Positions 33,520 through 41,433 of a stretch of DNA of 64,000 bases are shown piece by piece. The position numbers and the translations under genes were made by a program. This stretch comes from DASSUW01 sp963803335 (GTDB taxonomy: Bacteria > Actinomycetota > Thermoleophilia > Solirubrobacterales > Solirubrobacteraceae), in NCBI GenBank assembly GCA_963803335.1, contig CAWDME010000009.1, forward strand, positions 372,001 to 436,000, read 5' to 3'. Numbering within the stretch: the first letter of the stretch is position 1; the number at the start of each line of letters is the position of its first letter. The notes beneath the pieces are model-generated. The model saw nothing but the letters and a program-made list of their open reading frames with translations. It searched no databases and was not told the DNA's origin.

Positions 33520-34398
33520 ATGCGCCAGGTCGAGCCAGCGCGTTCAGGAGGTCGGCTGCAGCGATCCGTCGCGGCGTGTCTGGCCGCGATCCTCGAGATC
33601 GACCCGGCTGAGGTTCCGGTGCCCGAGGACCAGCATCCGCAGCCCTGGACGGTCTGGCGCCAATGGCTCCTCCAGCGAGGGCTCGGGCTCGTACCGATCG
33701 CCGATCCGGCCACCTTCGACTGGCCCGGACCGTGGTTGGCGGTGGTGCGAGCGGCCGACGGCGAGGGCTGCGTGGGTGCAGTCGCGTTCGGTGCGCCCCC
33801 TGGATTGGCATGGCAACCAGTGGGCGGCACGGAGACGTTCGACGCGGTCGACGCCGGTTACATGATCGCCCCTGCCGACGTCGCGCTCTGGGAGTCGTCG
33901 GCCGACGGCATCCCACGCAGCGCGGGCACGGTGGAAGCGATCGTCGTCGCCGCCGAGGCCGAGGCCGCGATGCATCGGGTGGAGCGAGCCTCGGCGCGGG
34001 CCGGCCGCGGGTTGGAGGGCGACCGCTACTTCGAGGAGCGCGGCACGTTCTCCAACGCCCACGGGCGCGGGTACGACCTCACGCTGATCCAGGCAGAGGT
34101 GCTCGACAGCCTCGAGCTCCCAGCGGGCCGCCTGATCGCGGAGGAGGCCCGCAGGAACATCGTCACCCGCGGTATCGACCTCAACGCCCTGGTCGGCGCG
34201 TACTTCCGAGTCGGTGATGTCGAGTGTGTCGGACAGCGGCTGTGCGAGCCGTGCGCGCACCTGGAGCGCCTTACGGCCGCGGCGGGAAAGCCCGGCGTTC
34301 TCAGCGCACTCATCCACAAGGGCGGCCTCCGCGCCGACGTGCTCAGCGACGGCGAGATCCGCGTAGGCGACGACATCTCGCCGGTCTTCATGTCGTGA
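33520..34398 (+). CDS. MOSC domain-containing protein
   Basis: About 292 residues. The C-terminal half is a MOSC domain (GLEGDRYFEERGTF, ARRNIVTRGIDLNALVG, and the conserved Cys in GQRLCEPCAHLERL, the presumed sulfur/molybdenum-cofactor site). The N-terminal 130 residues form a separate domain beginning SVAACLAAILEIDPAEVPVPE, a type also seen stand-alone in actinobacteria. MOSC proteins carry sulfur to, or act with, molybdenum cofactor. ATG at 33520 is chosen; the frame is open further upstream but poor in coding character. Confidence 0.85.
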   Translation: MRQVEPARSGGRLQRSVAACLAAILEIDPAEVPVPEDQHPQPWTVWRQWLLQRGLGLVPIADPATFDWPGPWLAVVRAADGEGCVGAVAFGAPPGLAWQPVGGTETFDAVDAGYMIAPADVALWESSADGIPRSAGTVEAIVVAAEAEAAMHRVERASARAGRGLEGDRYFEERGTFSNAHGRGYDLTLIQAEVLDSLELPAGRLIAEEARRNIVTRGIDLNALVGAYFRVGDVECVGQRLCEPCAHLERLTAAAGKPGVLSALIHKGGLRADVLSDGEIRVGDDISPVFMS

Positions 34399-34417
34399 CC
34401 CGTGCGACGATGTCTGG

Positions 34418-34864
34418 GTGGCCTTCGTCCCTGACGACTTCCAACCGCCACCTGGGCTCGTTGCGGATCAGTTCCTGCTCGAGCCGCTCGGCCCCGAGCA
34501 CAACGAGGACGATCACGAGGCGTGGTCCTCCTCGATCGAGCACATCCGGACGACGCCGGGCTTCCGAGAAGGTCGCTGGCCGCGTCCGATGACCCTGGAC
34601 GAGAACCGCGCGGACCTCGAGCGCCACGCTCGCGACTTTGCGGCGCGTTCCGGCTTCACTTACACGGTCCTCGATCCGGCCGACCGCGGCGTGATCGGCT
34701 GCGTCTACATCTATCCCGACAAGAAGGGCGTAGATGACGCCGTCGTCAGCTCGTGGGTGCGTGCCACTCACGCCGACGACGATGTCGCGCTGCGCGAGCT
34801 CGTTTCCCGCTGGCTCATCGCGTCGTGGCCGTTCGAGCGGATCTCATACGCCGGGGCGGCGTAG
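34418..34864 (+). CDS. GNAT-like acetyltransferase, short
   Basis: 148 residues starting at GTG 34418. It reads like a GNAT fold (FLLEPLGPEHNEDDHEAW at the start, then GFTYTVLDPADRGVIGCVYIYPDK strands and a C-terminal helix), but the acetyl-CoA loop (Q/RxxGxG/A) is absent. It may be an acetyl-CoA-independent relative. Substrate unknown. It follows the MOSC gene by 19 bp on the same strand. Confidence 0.75.
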   Translation: MAFVPDDFQPPPGLVADQFLLEPLGPEHNEDDHEAWSSSIEHIRTTPGFREGRWPRPMTLDENRADLERHARDFAARSGFTYTVLDPADRGVIGCVYIYPDKKGVDDAVVSSWVRATHADDDVALRELVSRWLIASWPFERISYAGAA

Positions 34865-34908
34865 GCGCAAACGAACGTTGCGCCCTCGTCGCGGTAGCCC
34901 GTGCCGGG

Positions 34909-35328
34909 TTAGGGCCCAGCGACGACGAGGAACGAGTTGCCGTCGGGATCACGTAGGCGGAACTGCGCGGGGACGCCGGCCAGCGGGGCGCCGCTCCACC
35001 ACACCACTTCCCCCTCACGAAGTGGCTGCTCATCCGTGTCGACCCCCTTGGCGCGGAGGGCCGCGAGGTCCGCGAGAAGGTCGGCGCTGAACAGCACCAC
35101 GCCCGTCTCGATTCCCGCCGGCCGCTCAGGCCGGCTGACGACCAGGCAGAGGTTGGAGCTGCCCTCTGCCGGCGACACTTCGAGCCAGCGCTCTCCGGTC
35201 GGGTACGTGAAGTCATTGACCTTCTGCATCCCGAGAACTTGGACGTAGAAGGCGAGGGCCGCGTCCTGGTCCGTGACCGGGACTGTGATCGTTGCCACTC
35301 GCCCGATGTGCGTTTCGCTTTGGGTCAT
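34909..35328 (-). CDS. VOC/glyoxalase family protein
   Basis: 139 residues from ATG at 35328. Two beta-alpha-beta-beta-beta units of the vicinal oxygen chelate fold: VATITVPVTDQDAALAFYVQVLG at the start and PAQFRLRDPDGNSFLVVAG at the end. Such proteins include glyoxalase I, antibiotic-resistance proteins and extradiol dioxygenases; residues do not allow a choice here. Convergent with the GNAT-like gene. Confidence 0.88.
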   Translation of the reverse strand: MTQSETHIGRVATITVPVTDQDAALAFYVQVLGMQKVNDFTYPTGERWLEVSPAEGSSNLCLVVSRPERPAGIETGVVLFSADLLADLAALRAKGVDTDEQPLREGEVVWWSGAPLAGVPAQFRLRDPDGNSFLVVAGP

Positions 35329-35547
35329 GCTCTTGAGACTCCGCGCCGGGCGGAACATCATCGGCCAAGCGCGCCCGACTACGTACCTGGTGCGCGCAGG
35401 AGATTGCGCCGGTTGACTGTCGCTCTGAGACACACGAAGCAGCGCTGACTGCGGTCGGCGGGGTCGCTGGCGCGACCAGGTCTGCGTCGTTCGGGTCCAC
35501 AGATCCCGAGCGGTGCATCTGGTGTCGCCCGCGAGTACGGTCGTGCC

Positions 35548-36930
35548 ATGAGTGCACCGGCCTTCCGCACGATCATCGAGCCCTTCCGGATCCACTCGGT
35601 TGAGCCGTTGCGCATGACGACCCGGGCGGAGCGCCAGGCGGCTCTGACCGCGGCCGGATACAACCTGTTCGAGGTGCACGCGAACGACGTGCTGATTGAC
35701 TTGCTCACCGACTCGGGCACCGGCGCCATGAGCCGTGACCAATGGGCCGCGATCCAGCACGGCGACGAGTCCTACGCCGGCTCGCCGTCGTACTACCTGT
35801 TCCGGGACGCCGTGCGCGAGTTGTTCCCGTTCGAGCATGTGATCCCCACCCACCAGGGCCGGGCGGCCGAGAAGATCCTGTTCAGCGTCCTGGCGCAACC
35901 CGGACACGTGGTGCCGAACAACACGCATTTCGACACCACCCGCGCGAACGTCGAGTACACCGGGGCGCAGGCCGTCGACCTGGTGATCGCGCAGGGCCTG
36001 GACCCGCAAGCCGACCACCCATTCAAGGGCAACATGGACGTAGAGGCACTGGACGCACTGCTGCGCGAGCGCGCGGACGACGTCCCGGTGGTGTTCATGA
36101 CGATCACCAACAACAGCGGAGGTGGGCAGCCGGTGTCGCTCGCCAACCTGCACGCGGTCCGCGAGGTATGCGACGCGTACGGTAAGCGGCTGTTTCTCGA
36201 CGCCTGCCGCTTCGCCGAGAACGCCTGGTTCATCCATGAACGCGAGCCGGGCCAGGCGGACCGCGACGTAACCGACATCGTGCGTGAAATGGCATCGCTG
36301 GCCGACGGCATGACGATGAGCGCCAAGAAGGACCCGATGGGCAACATCGGTGGATGGCTGGCGATGGACGACGACGAACTGGCACGGGACTGCCGGAACC
36401 TTCTCATCCTTACTGAGGGCTTCCCGACATACGGCGGCTTGGCCGGCCGCGACCTCGAGGCGCTCGCGCAAGGGCTCCGGGAAGCGGTCAACCACGACTA
36501 CCTGCGATACCGAATCCGTTCGACCGGGTACCTCGGCGAGGCGCTGCAGCGCGCCGGAGTGCCGGTGCTGACACCGATCGGCGGGCACGCGGTCTACATC
36601 GACGCCCGGGCCCTGCTCCCACAGATCCCGCCGCTCGAATATCCCGGCCAGGCGCTCGCCGTCGCCCTCTACGAGGCAGGCGGGGTACGCAGCTGCGAGA
36701 TCGGCACGGTCATGTTCGGTCGCCAACCGGACGGTTCAGAGGCGCCTGCACCACTCGACCTGGTGCGCCTGGCCATCCCGCGCAGGACGTACACGCAGAG
36801 CCACATTGACTACGTGATCGAGGTCTGCGAGCACGTCGCCAGCCGGGCCGCCGAGCTGACCGGCTACCGGATCGTGGACGAGCCAAGGGTTTTGCGGCAC
36901 TTCACGGCCACTTTCAAACCACTGAGCTGA
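35548..36930 (+). CDS. tnaA: Tryptophanase (tryptophan indole-lyase), PLP-dependent
   Basis: 460 residues, the full length of the beta-eliminating lyase family. TDSGTGAMSRDQWAAIQHGDESYAGS and THQGRAAEKI form the PLP phosphate site; the PLP Lys is Lys261 in MSAKKDP. Three specificity positions separate tryptophanase from tyrosine phenol-lyase. Asp129 (HFDTT; Thr in TPL), Ile385 (CEIG; the phenol-binding Arg in TPL) and His451 (LRHFTA; Phe in TPL) all match tryptophanase. The expected reaction is L-tryptophan to indole, pyruvate and ammonia. No tnaC-like leader or tnaB permease was seen next to it. It stands alone, which may indicate transfer. Confidence 0.9.
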   Translation: MSAPAFRTIIEPFRIHSVEPLRMTTRAERQAALTAAGYNLFEVHANDVLIDLLTDSGTGAMSRDQWAAIQHGDESYAGSPSYYLFRDAVRELFPFEHVIPTHQGRAAEKILFSVLAQPGHVVPNNTHFDTTRANVEYTGAQAVDLVIAQGLDPQADHPFKGNMDVEALDALLRERADDVPVVFMTITNNSGGGQPVSLANLHAVREVCDAYGKRLFLDACRFAENAWFIHEREPGQADRDVTDIVREMASLADGMTMSAKKDPMGNIGGWLAMDDDELARDCRNLLILTEGFPTYGGLAGRDLEALAQGLREAVNHDYLRYRIRSTGYLGEALQRAGVPVLTPIGGHAVYIDARALLPQIPPLEYPGQALAVALYEAGGVRSCEIGTVMFGRQPDGSEAPAPLDLVRLAIPRRTYTQSHIDYVIEVCEHVASRAAELTGYRIVDEPRVLRHFTATFKPLS

Positions 36931-36937
36931 CCCCATC

Positions 36938-36961
36938 GCTGGTCGGCTGGTCGGCTGGTCG
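36938..36961. repeat. Three perfect tandem copies of an 8-bp unit (GCTGGTCG)
   Basis: Copies at 36938-36945, 36946-36953 and 36954-36961, starting 8 bp after the tryptophanase stop. No function is apparent; it could be replication slippage. Confidence 0.8.
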
Positions 36962-37004
36962 AGGTCGCGGTCAGAGTCGGCGGAGGTTCCGGCCGCCATC
37001 CGAC

Positions 37005-37163
37005 ATGAATCTCAAGGGCCGGCAACGCAAGGCGAAGCAGCTGATCGACACGCCCGCCGGCTCGCACACGCCCGCCACCGACGAGCCCGCCTCGCCGGAG
37101 CCGAGCGCTGATCCGTCTTCCCCGCCCGATGCATCGAAGCCCAAGCATCCAGCCGGCGCCTAA
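37005..37163 (+). CDS. Possible 52-residue Pro/Ser-rich small protein
   Basis: An ATG-to-TAA frame encodes a basic start (MNLKGRQRKAKQLIDTPAG) and a Pro/Ser/Ala/Asp-rich tail. Codon choice is GC3-rich and coding-like, but there is no ribosome site at the right distance (GGAGG is 18 bp away) and no recognised family. It occupies most of the gap between tnaA and the SDR gene, which otherwise shows nothing apart from the short tandem repeat. Confidence 0.3.
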   Translation: MNLKGRQRKAKQLIDTPAGSHTPATDEPASPEPSADPSSPPDASKPKHPAGA

Positions 37164-37241
37164 ACCGCTCCCGGACAACGGCTCCAGGGGCTTGCGACCA
37201 CCCGCTGTCGAGGGTGTCGATCGGCGCGCGGCGCCGAACGC

Positions 37242-38009
37242 TCAGCCGGCGGTCGCCCCGCCGTCTACCGGAAGCGTCGCGCCCGTCACGAAGCGCGCGT
37301 CGTCGCTGAGGAGGAAGGCGACGAACGCCGCGATCTCCTCCGGGCCGGCGACCCGCCCGGTGGGGTTGGGCGCGGAGAGCGAGGCGCGGTCGACGTCCGG
37401 CCCGACGCCGAGCAGCTCGCGGTACAGCGGAGTGTCGACATTGCCGGTCACCAGTGCGTTGACGCGGACGCCGTCGCCGGCGTGGGCGAGCGCGGCGGCC
37501 CGGGTCAAGCCGACAACGCCGTGCTTTGCCGCGACGTATGCGGTCAGACCGCCGATCCCGCTCGTCCCAGCGATCGAAGCGTTGTTGACCACCGCGCCCC
37601 CGCCCGCGGCCAACAAGGCCGGGAGCTGCGCGCGCAGGCAGTAGAAGACGCTGTGCAGGTTGAGCTCCAGCTCAGCCATCCAGCCGGCGACGTCGATATC
37701 AGCCGGGCGGCCGGGCGCCACGACGCCGCCCACGTTGTTGAACGCGCCATCCAACCTTCCGTAGCGGGCCATCGCGGTCTCGACGACCGTGACCGGGCCG
37801 TCCGCATCGGTCATGTCGCCGGCCACGAACAAAGCGTCGGCCCCCGCCTCGCGCAACCTCGCCTCGACCTCACGGCCATCGTCCGCACCGCGAGCAGTCA
37901 GCACCAGGTGGGCGCCTTCAGCGCCGAGGCGTTCCGCGGCGGCGAGACCGATACCCCGCGTCGCGCCCGTGACCATCACAACCTTGCGGTCGAGCCGCCT
38001 CATATCCAT
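37242..38009 (-). CDS. SDR family oxidoreductase
   Basis: 255 residues. NAD(P) motif TGATRGIG, NNVGG, catalytic Ser in NNASIAG, YVAAKHG (YxxxK) and the C-terminal VTGATLPVDGGATAG. A classical 3-oxoacyl-ACP-reductase-like or glucose-dehydrogenase-like SDR; the substrate is unknown. ATG codons at 38009 and 38003 and a GTG at 38015 are close together; I use 38009 for its nearby AAGGTG. Confidence 0.9.
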   Translation of the reverse strand: MDMRRLDRKVVMVTGATRGIGLAAAERLGAEGAHLVLTARGADDGREVEARLREAGADALFVAGDMTDADGPVTVVETAMARYGRLDGAFNNVGGVVAPGRPADIDVAGWMAELELNLHSVFYCLRAQLPALLAAGGGAVVNNASIAGTSGIGGLTAYVAAKHGVVGLTRAAALAHAGDGVRVNALVTGNVDTPLYRELLGVGPDVDRASLSAPNPTGRVAGPEEIAAFVAFLLSDDARFVTGATLPVDGGATAG

Positions 38010-38123
38010 CGACACACCTTGACGGCAGACAGCCCCAGCGAGTCGGCCGACGTCGCGACAAGCGCTAGAGACGAGAGGCGGAAGCCCAAGCCGCCGGCGA
38101 CGCTAGAGCTTCTCGCACAAAAG

Positions 38124-38157
38124 CAGCAGTCACCCGTCGCCTTCGGCGTGACTGCTG
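38124..38157. repeat. Strong hairpin (10-bp arms) beside the mobile-element left end
   Basis: Arms CAGCAGTCAC (38124-38133) and GTGACTGCTG (38148-38157) enclose a 14-base loop. It lies upstream of the SDR gene and 7 bp outside the left inverted repeat at 38165. Could be a terminator left from a displaced gene or the target structure of the element. Confidence 0.6.
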
Positions 38158-38164
38158 GGTCTCA

Positions 38165-38183
38165 TGGTGGCTGTCGCGCAAAG
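38165..38183 (+). repeat. Left terminal inverted repeat of the IS-like element
   Basis: TGGTGGCTGTCGCGCAAAG reading inward; pairs with 39225-39243 (one G/A difference). Confidence 0.7.
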
Positions 38184-38371
38184 GTGCGAGTTCCTCGCTG
38201 TACTCGGCGGCAGAGGACAGCGCTGGTGGCTGGCTTATCGGGCGTGGTCGGTGCGGCTGAACCGCGGCCTCGTCGCGAACCGTGGGGCGTGCTGTCGCTC
38301 CGGTCGCGGCGGGGGCGCGAGTCCTCTCAGTCTGACAGCGGCCGGAATCACCGACACGCCAGCGATCGTGC

Positions 38372-38644
38372 TTACGCGTCGTGCGCGCAGTGCCGTTCGA
38401 TCCGCCGCGACGAGCGCTCCCCGACCGCGTACGCGCACAGCAACAACGCCACCATCATCGTCGGCTCGTGCGCCGCGCGACCCCACCCGTCAGCGCGATA
38501 GGCGCTGTAGAACGCGGCGAGATCGAACTCGCCGACGGCATCGATCACACACCACGCCAAGTGATTCTCCGGCAGCCACTCACGCAGGCTCGGCGGCAAC
38601 AACAGCTCCTGCTCGCGATCACACGCCAGGAAATTCTGCGGCAT
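38372..38644 (-). pseudogene. Truncated IS1182/IS5-type transposase (N-terminal 90 residues)
   Basis: MPQNFLACDREQELLLPPSL, then EWLPENHLAWCVIDAV and TMMVALLLCAYAVGERSSRR, is the DUF772-type DNA-binding N-terminus of IS1182-family transposases. The frame ends after RHCAHDA, where intact proteins continue with a D..FR motif and the DDE catalytic domain. Nothing downstream in any frame restores that domain, so the protein cannot catalyse transposition. Confidence 0.85.
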
Positions 38645-38662
38645 GCCGGGATCCTCCTAGCG

Positions 38663-39139
38663 CTAGCGCCTGAGGACGAGGAGCACCTCGTCGATCTCCT
38701 CGCCGCGCGCGTTGGCGAAGCCCCGCCCGCTGCCGGTCACGACGAAGCCGCACTTCTCCAGCACCCGGATCGAGCCGGCGTTGTCCGCCGCCGCGCGAGC
38801 GTGCAGCGGGCGCTCCGTCACGACGCCGAGCATCGCCCGCAGCGCCGCGCTCGCCGCTCCCCGCCCCCAGTGCGCCCGCCCGATCCAGTACGTGACCTCG
38901 CGCTCCTCGGCCGGGCCGAACACACCGATGTTCCCGAGCACCGCACCGCCCTCGCCGACGACGGTGCGGGCGATCACCGACGGGTCCTGACGGAGCCGCG
39001 CCCAGTGGGCATCGAAGCGGGCGCGGTCGGACGGGTCCTCCCAGGTGAACGCCGCCATCCGGATCCCCTCAGGCTCGTTGGAGTACGAGTAGAGGACCGG
39101 CAGGTCGCTGTCTCTCACTTCCCGGAGCGCTACGTGCAT
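38663..39139 (-). CDS. GNAT family N-acetyltransferase (RimJ/RimL-like)
   Basis: 158 residues from ATG at 39139. RimJ-type layout: VALREVRDSDLPVLYSYSNEPEG at the start, VLGNIGVFGPAEEREVTYWIG strands, the acetyl-CoA loop GRAHWGRGAASAAL, and RAAADNAGSIRVLEKCGFV. Acetylates an unknown amine or protein N-terminus. It lies inside the inverted-repeat pair at 38165/39243, so it may be a passenger gene of the mobile-element remnant. Its stop is 18 bp from the transposase start. Confidence 0.88.
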   Translation of the reverse strand: MHVALREVRDSDLPVLYSYSNEPEGIRMAAFTWEDPSDRARFDAHWARLRQDPSVIARTVVGEGGAVLGNIGVFGPAEEREVTYWIGRAHWGRGAASAALRAMLGVVTERPLHARAAADNAGSIRVLEKCGFVVTGSGRGFANARGEEIDEVLLVLRR

Positions 39140-39224
39140 CGAAACGCACCTTACGGTGAGCGGCGAGGGGGTGCGCAGCCGGAGGCGGCGCACCTCCACC
39201 GACGGCTCTAGCTAGCTCCAGTCG

Positions 39225-39243
39225 CTTTGTGCGACAGCCACCA
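39225..39243 (-). repeat. Right terminal inverted repeat of the IS-like element
   Basis: Inverted near-copy (18/19) of 38165-38183. The surrounding gap 39140-39471 has no gene I can support; besides this repeat it holds a GC-rich hairpin-like sequence at about 39421-39458. Confidence 0.7.
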
Positions 39244-39420
39244 GGCAAAGGGGAAGTGGCCGGAGACTGAGCGGCGCTCGGTTTCGCGTCAAAGCGAGCG
39301 TCGGGCGTAGGTGATGTAAACGCTCCTCGGGTGGGTGGCAGGAAAGGGCGTTTCGGGCCGGCGAGCTTTGCGGGGTCCTGGCGCGTCGCACCGGAGTGAC
39401 GGGGCGTGGACCGCAAAGTC

Positions 39421-39458
39421 GACGGCGGGTTCCATTTCCTGACAGGACCCGCCCGCCG
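39421..39458 (-). terminator. Possible terminator after the carboxylesterase gene
   Basis: GACGGCGGGT and ACCCGCC-CGCC arms surround a loop containing TCCTGACAGGA, 14-50 bp after the stop of the leftward carboxylesterase gene. The arms pair imperfectly. Confidence 0.35.
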
Positions 39459-39471
39459 AGGCCATGGTCCC

Positions 39472-40686
39472 TCAGCCGATTACGCGCAGCTCGGGCCAGT
39501 CGAGCGACTCGCCGTGGAAGAAGCGGGCCCAGTCGCGTTGCATCTGCTCGGAGACCGCGCGCGTACGTTCGTCGTCGGCGACGTAGTGGCGGGCGACCGC
39601 GCTGTCGCGGAACGTGCCGAACAGCAGCGGGACGTCGATCGTGTGCAGCGCTCCGAGATCGTCGTACGAGGAGTGCTCGATCCGGAACAGGTGCACGCGG
39701 CCGCCGGCCTCGCGGCGGGCGTCCGCCCACCGCCGCGTCGGCGCCTCGAAGAGATCGCGCGTGAGTGCGCGGACGCGTTCATCAGGGGCGTCGCCGCCGC
39801 CGGTACGCAGCAGGAACGTCGCCTCGTCGCGTGTGGTGCCAACGAGCACCGGCACGGCGAGGCGGGCGTCCGGCGCGTCGAGCGGTGCGACGGGCAAGAG
39901 CTCATCGAGCGTCGGCAGCGCACCGCCGCGCGTGCCGGCCCACTCGCCCTCGCGCAGCAGCGCCTCGTGCCGCGCCACGACCTCGTCCGCGGCCGTGTCC
40001 CGATCGGCGGAAAGCGCGGCCTCCCAGCGCGCGCGGCGGGCGGGATCCTGCGCGGCCTCGGGCAGTGGCGGCGAGTGCAGCATCCCCTGCGCGAACAGGC
40101 CGTCGGCGGCCGGGGAGGCGAGCAGGTCGGCGACGAGCGCCGCGCCCGCCGACTGGCCGCCGAGCGTGACGCGCGCGGGGTCGCCGCCGAACGCGGAGAT
40201 CTCGCGCTGCACCCACTCGAGCACCGCGAGCACGTCGTGCAGCCCCCAGTTGCCGTGCGCCCAGCCGAGCGAGCCGAGGCGGTAGCTGAACGTGACGACC
40301 ACCACGTCCGCGGCGTCCGCCAGCCCTGCGCCGGTGTCCACCCCGGACCCGGTCCAGCCGGTAGTGAAGCCGCCGCCGATCACGAACACGAGCACCGGCC
40401 ACGGGCCGTCGCCACCCCGCGGCGTCCACACGTTCAAATACAGGCAGTCCTCATCGCCGGGCGGGATCGGCCCCCAGGCGAACTCCGAGATCGGCCGGTG
40501 CGGCTGCGGGGGCGGCGGGCCGACCGCGAGGCAGTCGCGCTCGCCCGCCCACGGCCGCACCGGCGCCGGCGCGCGCCAGCGCAGCGAGCCGACCGGCGGC
40601 GCCGCGTAGGGAATGCCCAGGAAGGCGCCGTCGCGGCCGCGGACGCGGCCGGTCGTCAGCTCAACGCCGGCGCTTCGGACGGGCAC
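39472..40686 (-). CDS. Type B carboxylesterase, cytoplasmic
   Basis: 404 residues from GTG at 40686 (VPVRSAGVELTTGRVRG). Alpha/beta-hydrolase of the para-nitrobenzyl esterase group: GIPYAAPPVGSLRWRAP, EDCLYLNVWTP, oxyanion loop IGGGF, nucleophile elbow GGQSAG, acidic residue in TTRDEATFL and catalytic His in ALHTIDVPLLFG. It is about 90 residues shorter than usual (about 500), mainly after the nucleophile, and has no signal peptide. The start overlaps the GntR gene by 26 bp, so regulator and esterase form an operon. Confidence 0.88.
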   Translation of the reverse strand: MPVRSAGVELTTGRVRGRDGAFLGIPYAAPPVGSLRWRAPAPVRPWAGERDCLAVGPPPPQPHRPISEFAWGPIPPGDEDCLYLNVWTPRGGDGPWPVLVFVIGGGFTTGWTGSGVDTGAGLADAADVVVVTFSYRLGSLGWAHGNWGLHDVLAVLEWVQREISAFGGDPARVTLGGQSAGAALVADLLASPAADGLFAQGMLHSPPLPEAAQDPARRARWEAALSADRDTAADEVVARHEALLREGEWAGTRGGALPTLDELLPVAPLDAPDARLAVPVLVGTTRDEATFLLRTGGGDAPDERVRALTRDLFEAPTRRWADARREAGGRVHLFRIEHSSYDDLGALHTIDVPLLFGTFRDSAVARHYVADDERTRAVSEQMQRDWARFFHGESLDWPELRVIG

Positions 40687-41383
40687 TGACGTCCTCGAGC
40701 GTCTGCCGCAGCCGCGCGCCGTCGTAGCCGGGCTCGAGCAGCTCCATGACGTCGAACGCCGTGGCCGACAGGTGCTCGGCGAGCAGGCGGGCGGTGAGCT
40801 CGCGGTCCTGCGCCTTGCACGCATCGAGGATCTCGCGGTGGCCGATCGTCAGCCACGCCTTCGGCGAGCGCGCGATGTGCACGCGGCGGTAGCGCTCGAA
40901 GTGGTCGGATAGCTGCTGCAGCAGCGCGTTGAAGCGCTGGCCCGCCGGCGCCGTGAGGCCGCGGTGGAACGCGTTGTGCGGCTGCGTCCAGCGCTCGTAG
41001 TCCTTCGCCTCGGCGAAGTGCGCCATCTCCGCCAGCCGCCCCTCGAGCGCAGCGATGTCCTCGGGCTGCAGGCGATTGACCGACAGCCGCATCGCCTCCG
41101 TCTCCAGCGCCACGCGCATGACCACGAGCTCCTCGAGATCGGTGGCCGAGATCGGCTTCACCGTGACGCGGCGGTTCGCCTGCGCGTCGACCAGCCCCTC
41201 GCTCTGGAGCATCCGCAGCGCCTCGCGCAGCGGCGTACGGCTCACGCCGAGGTCGTCGGCCAGCGCGACCTGCGACATGACGGCGCCCGGCGCCAGCTCG
41301 CCCTCGAGGATCGCCTCGCGCACGCGCTTGTAGACCTGCTCGACGTTGTCGCGACGGGCGGTGCCGTCCGTGGGCGCGCTCAT
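40661..41383 (-). CDS. GntR-family transcriptional regulator (FCD domain)
   Basis: About 240 residues. N-terminal winged helix with the GntR signature VREAILEGELAPGAVMSQVALADDLGVSRTPLREALRMLQSEGLV, then an all-helical FCD ligand domain with conserved metal-site histidines (HNAFHRGL, IGHREILDAC, LLAEHLS). FCD regulators bind organic acids and usually repress catabolic genes. I use ATG 41383; ATG 41416 is also possible. It controls at least the downstream esterase and is a candidate regulator of the 24.5-32.8 kb cluster, whose promoters carry TGTATRCA sites. Confidence 0.92.
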   Translation of the reverse strand: MSAPTDGTARRDNVEQVYKRVREAILEGELAPGAVMSQVALADDLGVSRTPLREALRMLQSEGLVDAQANRRVTVKPISATDLEELVVMRVALETEAMRLSVNRLQPEDIAALEGRLAEMAHFAEAKDYERWTQPHNAFHRGLTAPAGQRFNALLQQLSDHFERYRRVHIARSPKAWLTIGHREILDACKAQDRELTARLLAEHLSATAFDVMELLEPGYDGARLRQTLEDVSARPKRRR

Positions 41384-41433
41384 ACGCGCGAGGGTACCTT
41401 CAGCGGGGGTCGTCATCTGGTTGGGTTCCCTTC

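Larger units (their letters stand above)
38165..39243. mobile_element. IS1182-like element remnant with a passenger acetyltransferase
   Basis: The left end TGGTGGCTGTCGCGCAAAG (38165-38183) reappears inverted at 39225-39243 with one mismatch (18/19). Between them lie the first 90 codons of an IS1182-type transposase and an intact GNAT gene, both on the minus strand. A normal IS1182 element is 1.5-1.9 kb with one transposase of about 450-550 residues, so most of the transposase is gone. No obvious target duplication is visible outside the ends. The remaining sequence between 38184 and 38371 has no coding signal I can support. Confidence 0.65.

Noticed and set aside
35329..35547. Search for a tnaC-like leader before tryptophanase
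   Set aside because: No short frame with a suitable Trp codon and ribosome site was found in the 219-bp gap.
39069..39416. 115-codon minus-strand frame over the acetyltransferase 5' side
   Set aside because: Pro/Arg-rich, crosses the mobile-element end, no ribosome site or homology-like pattern.
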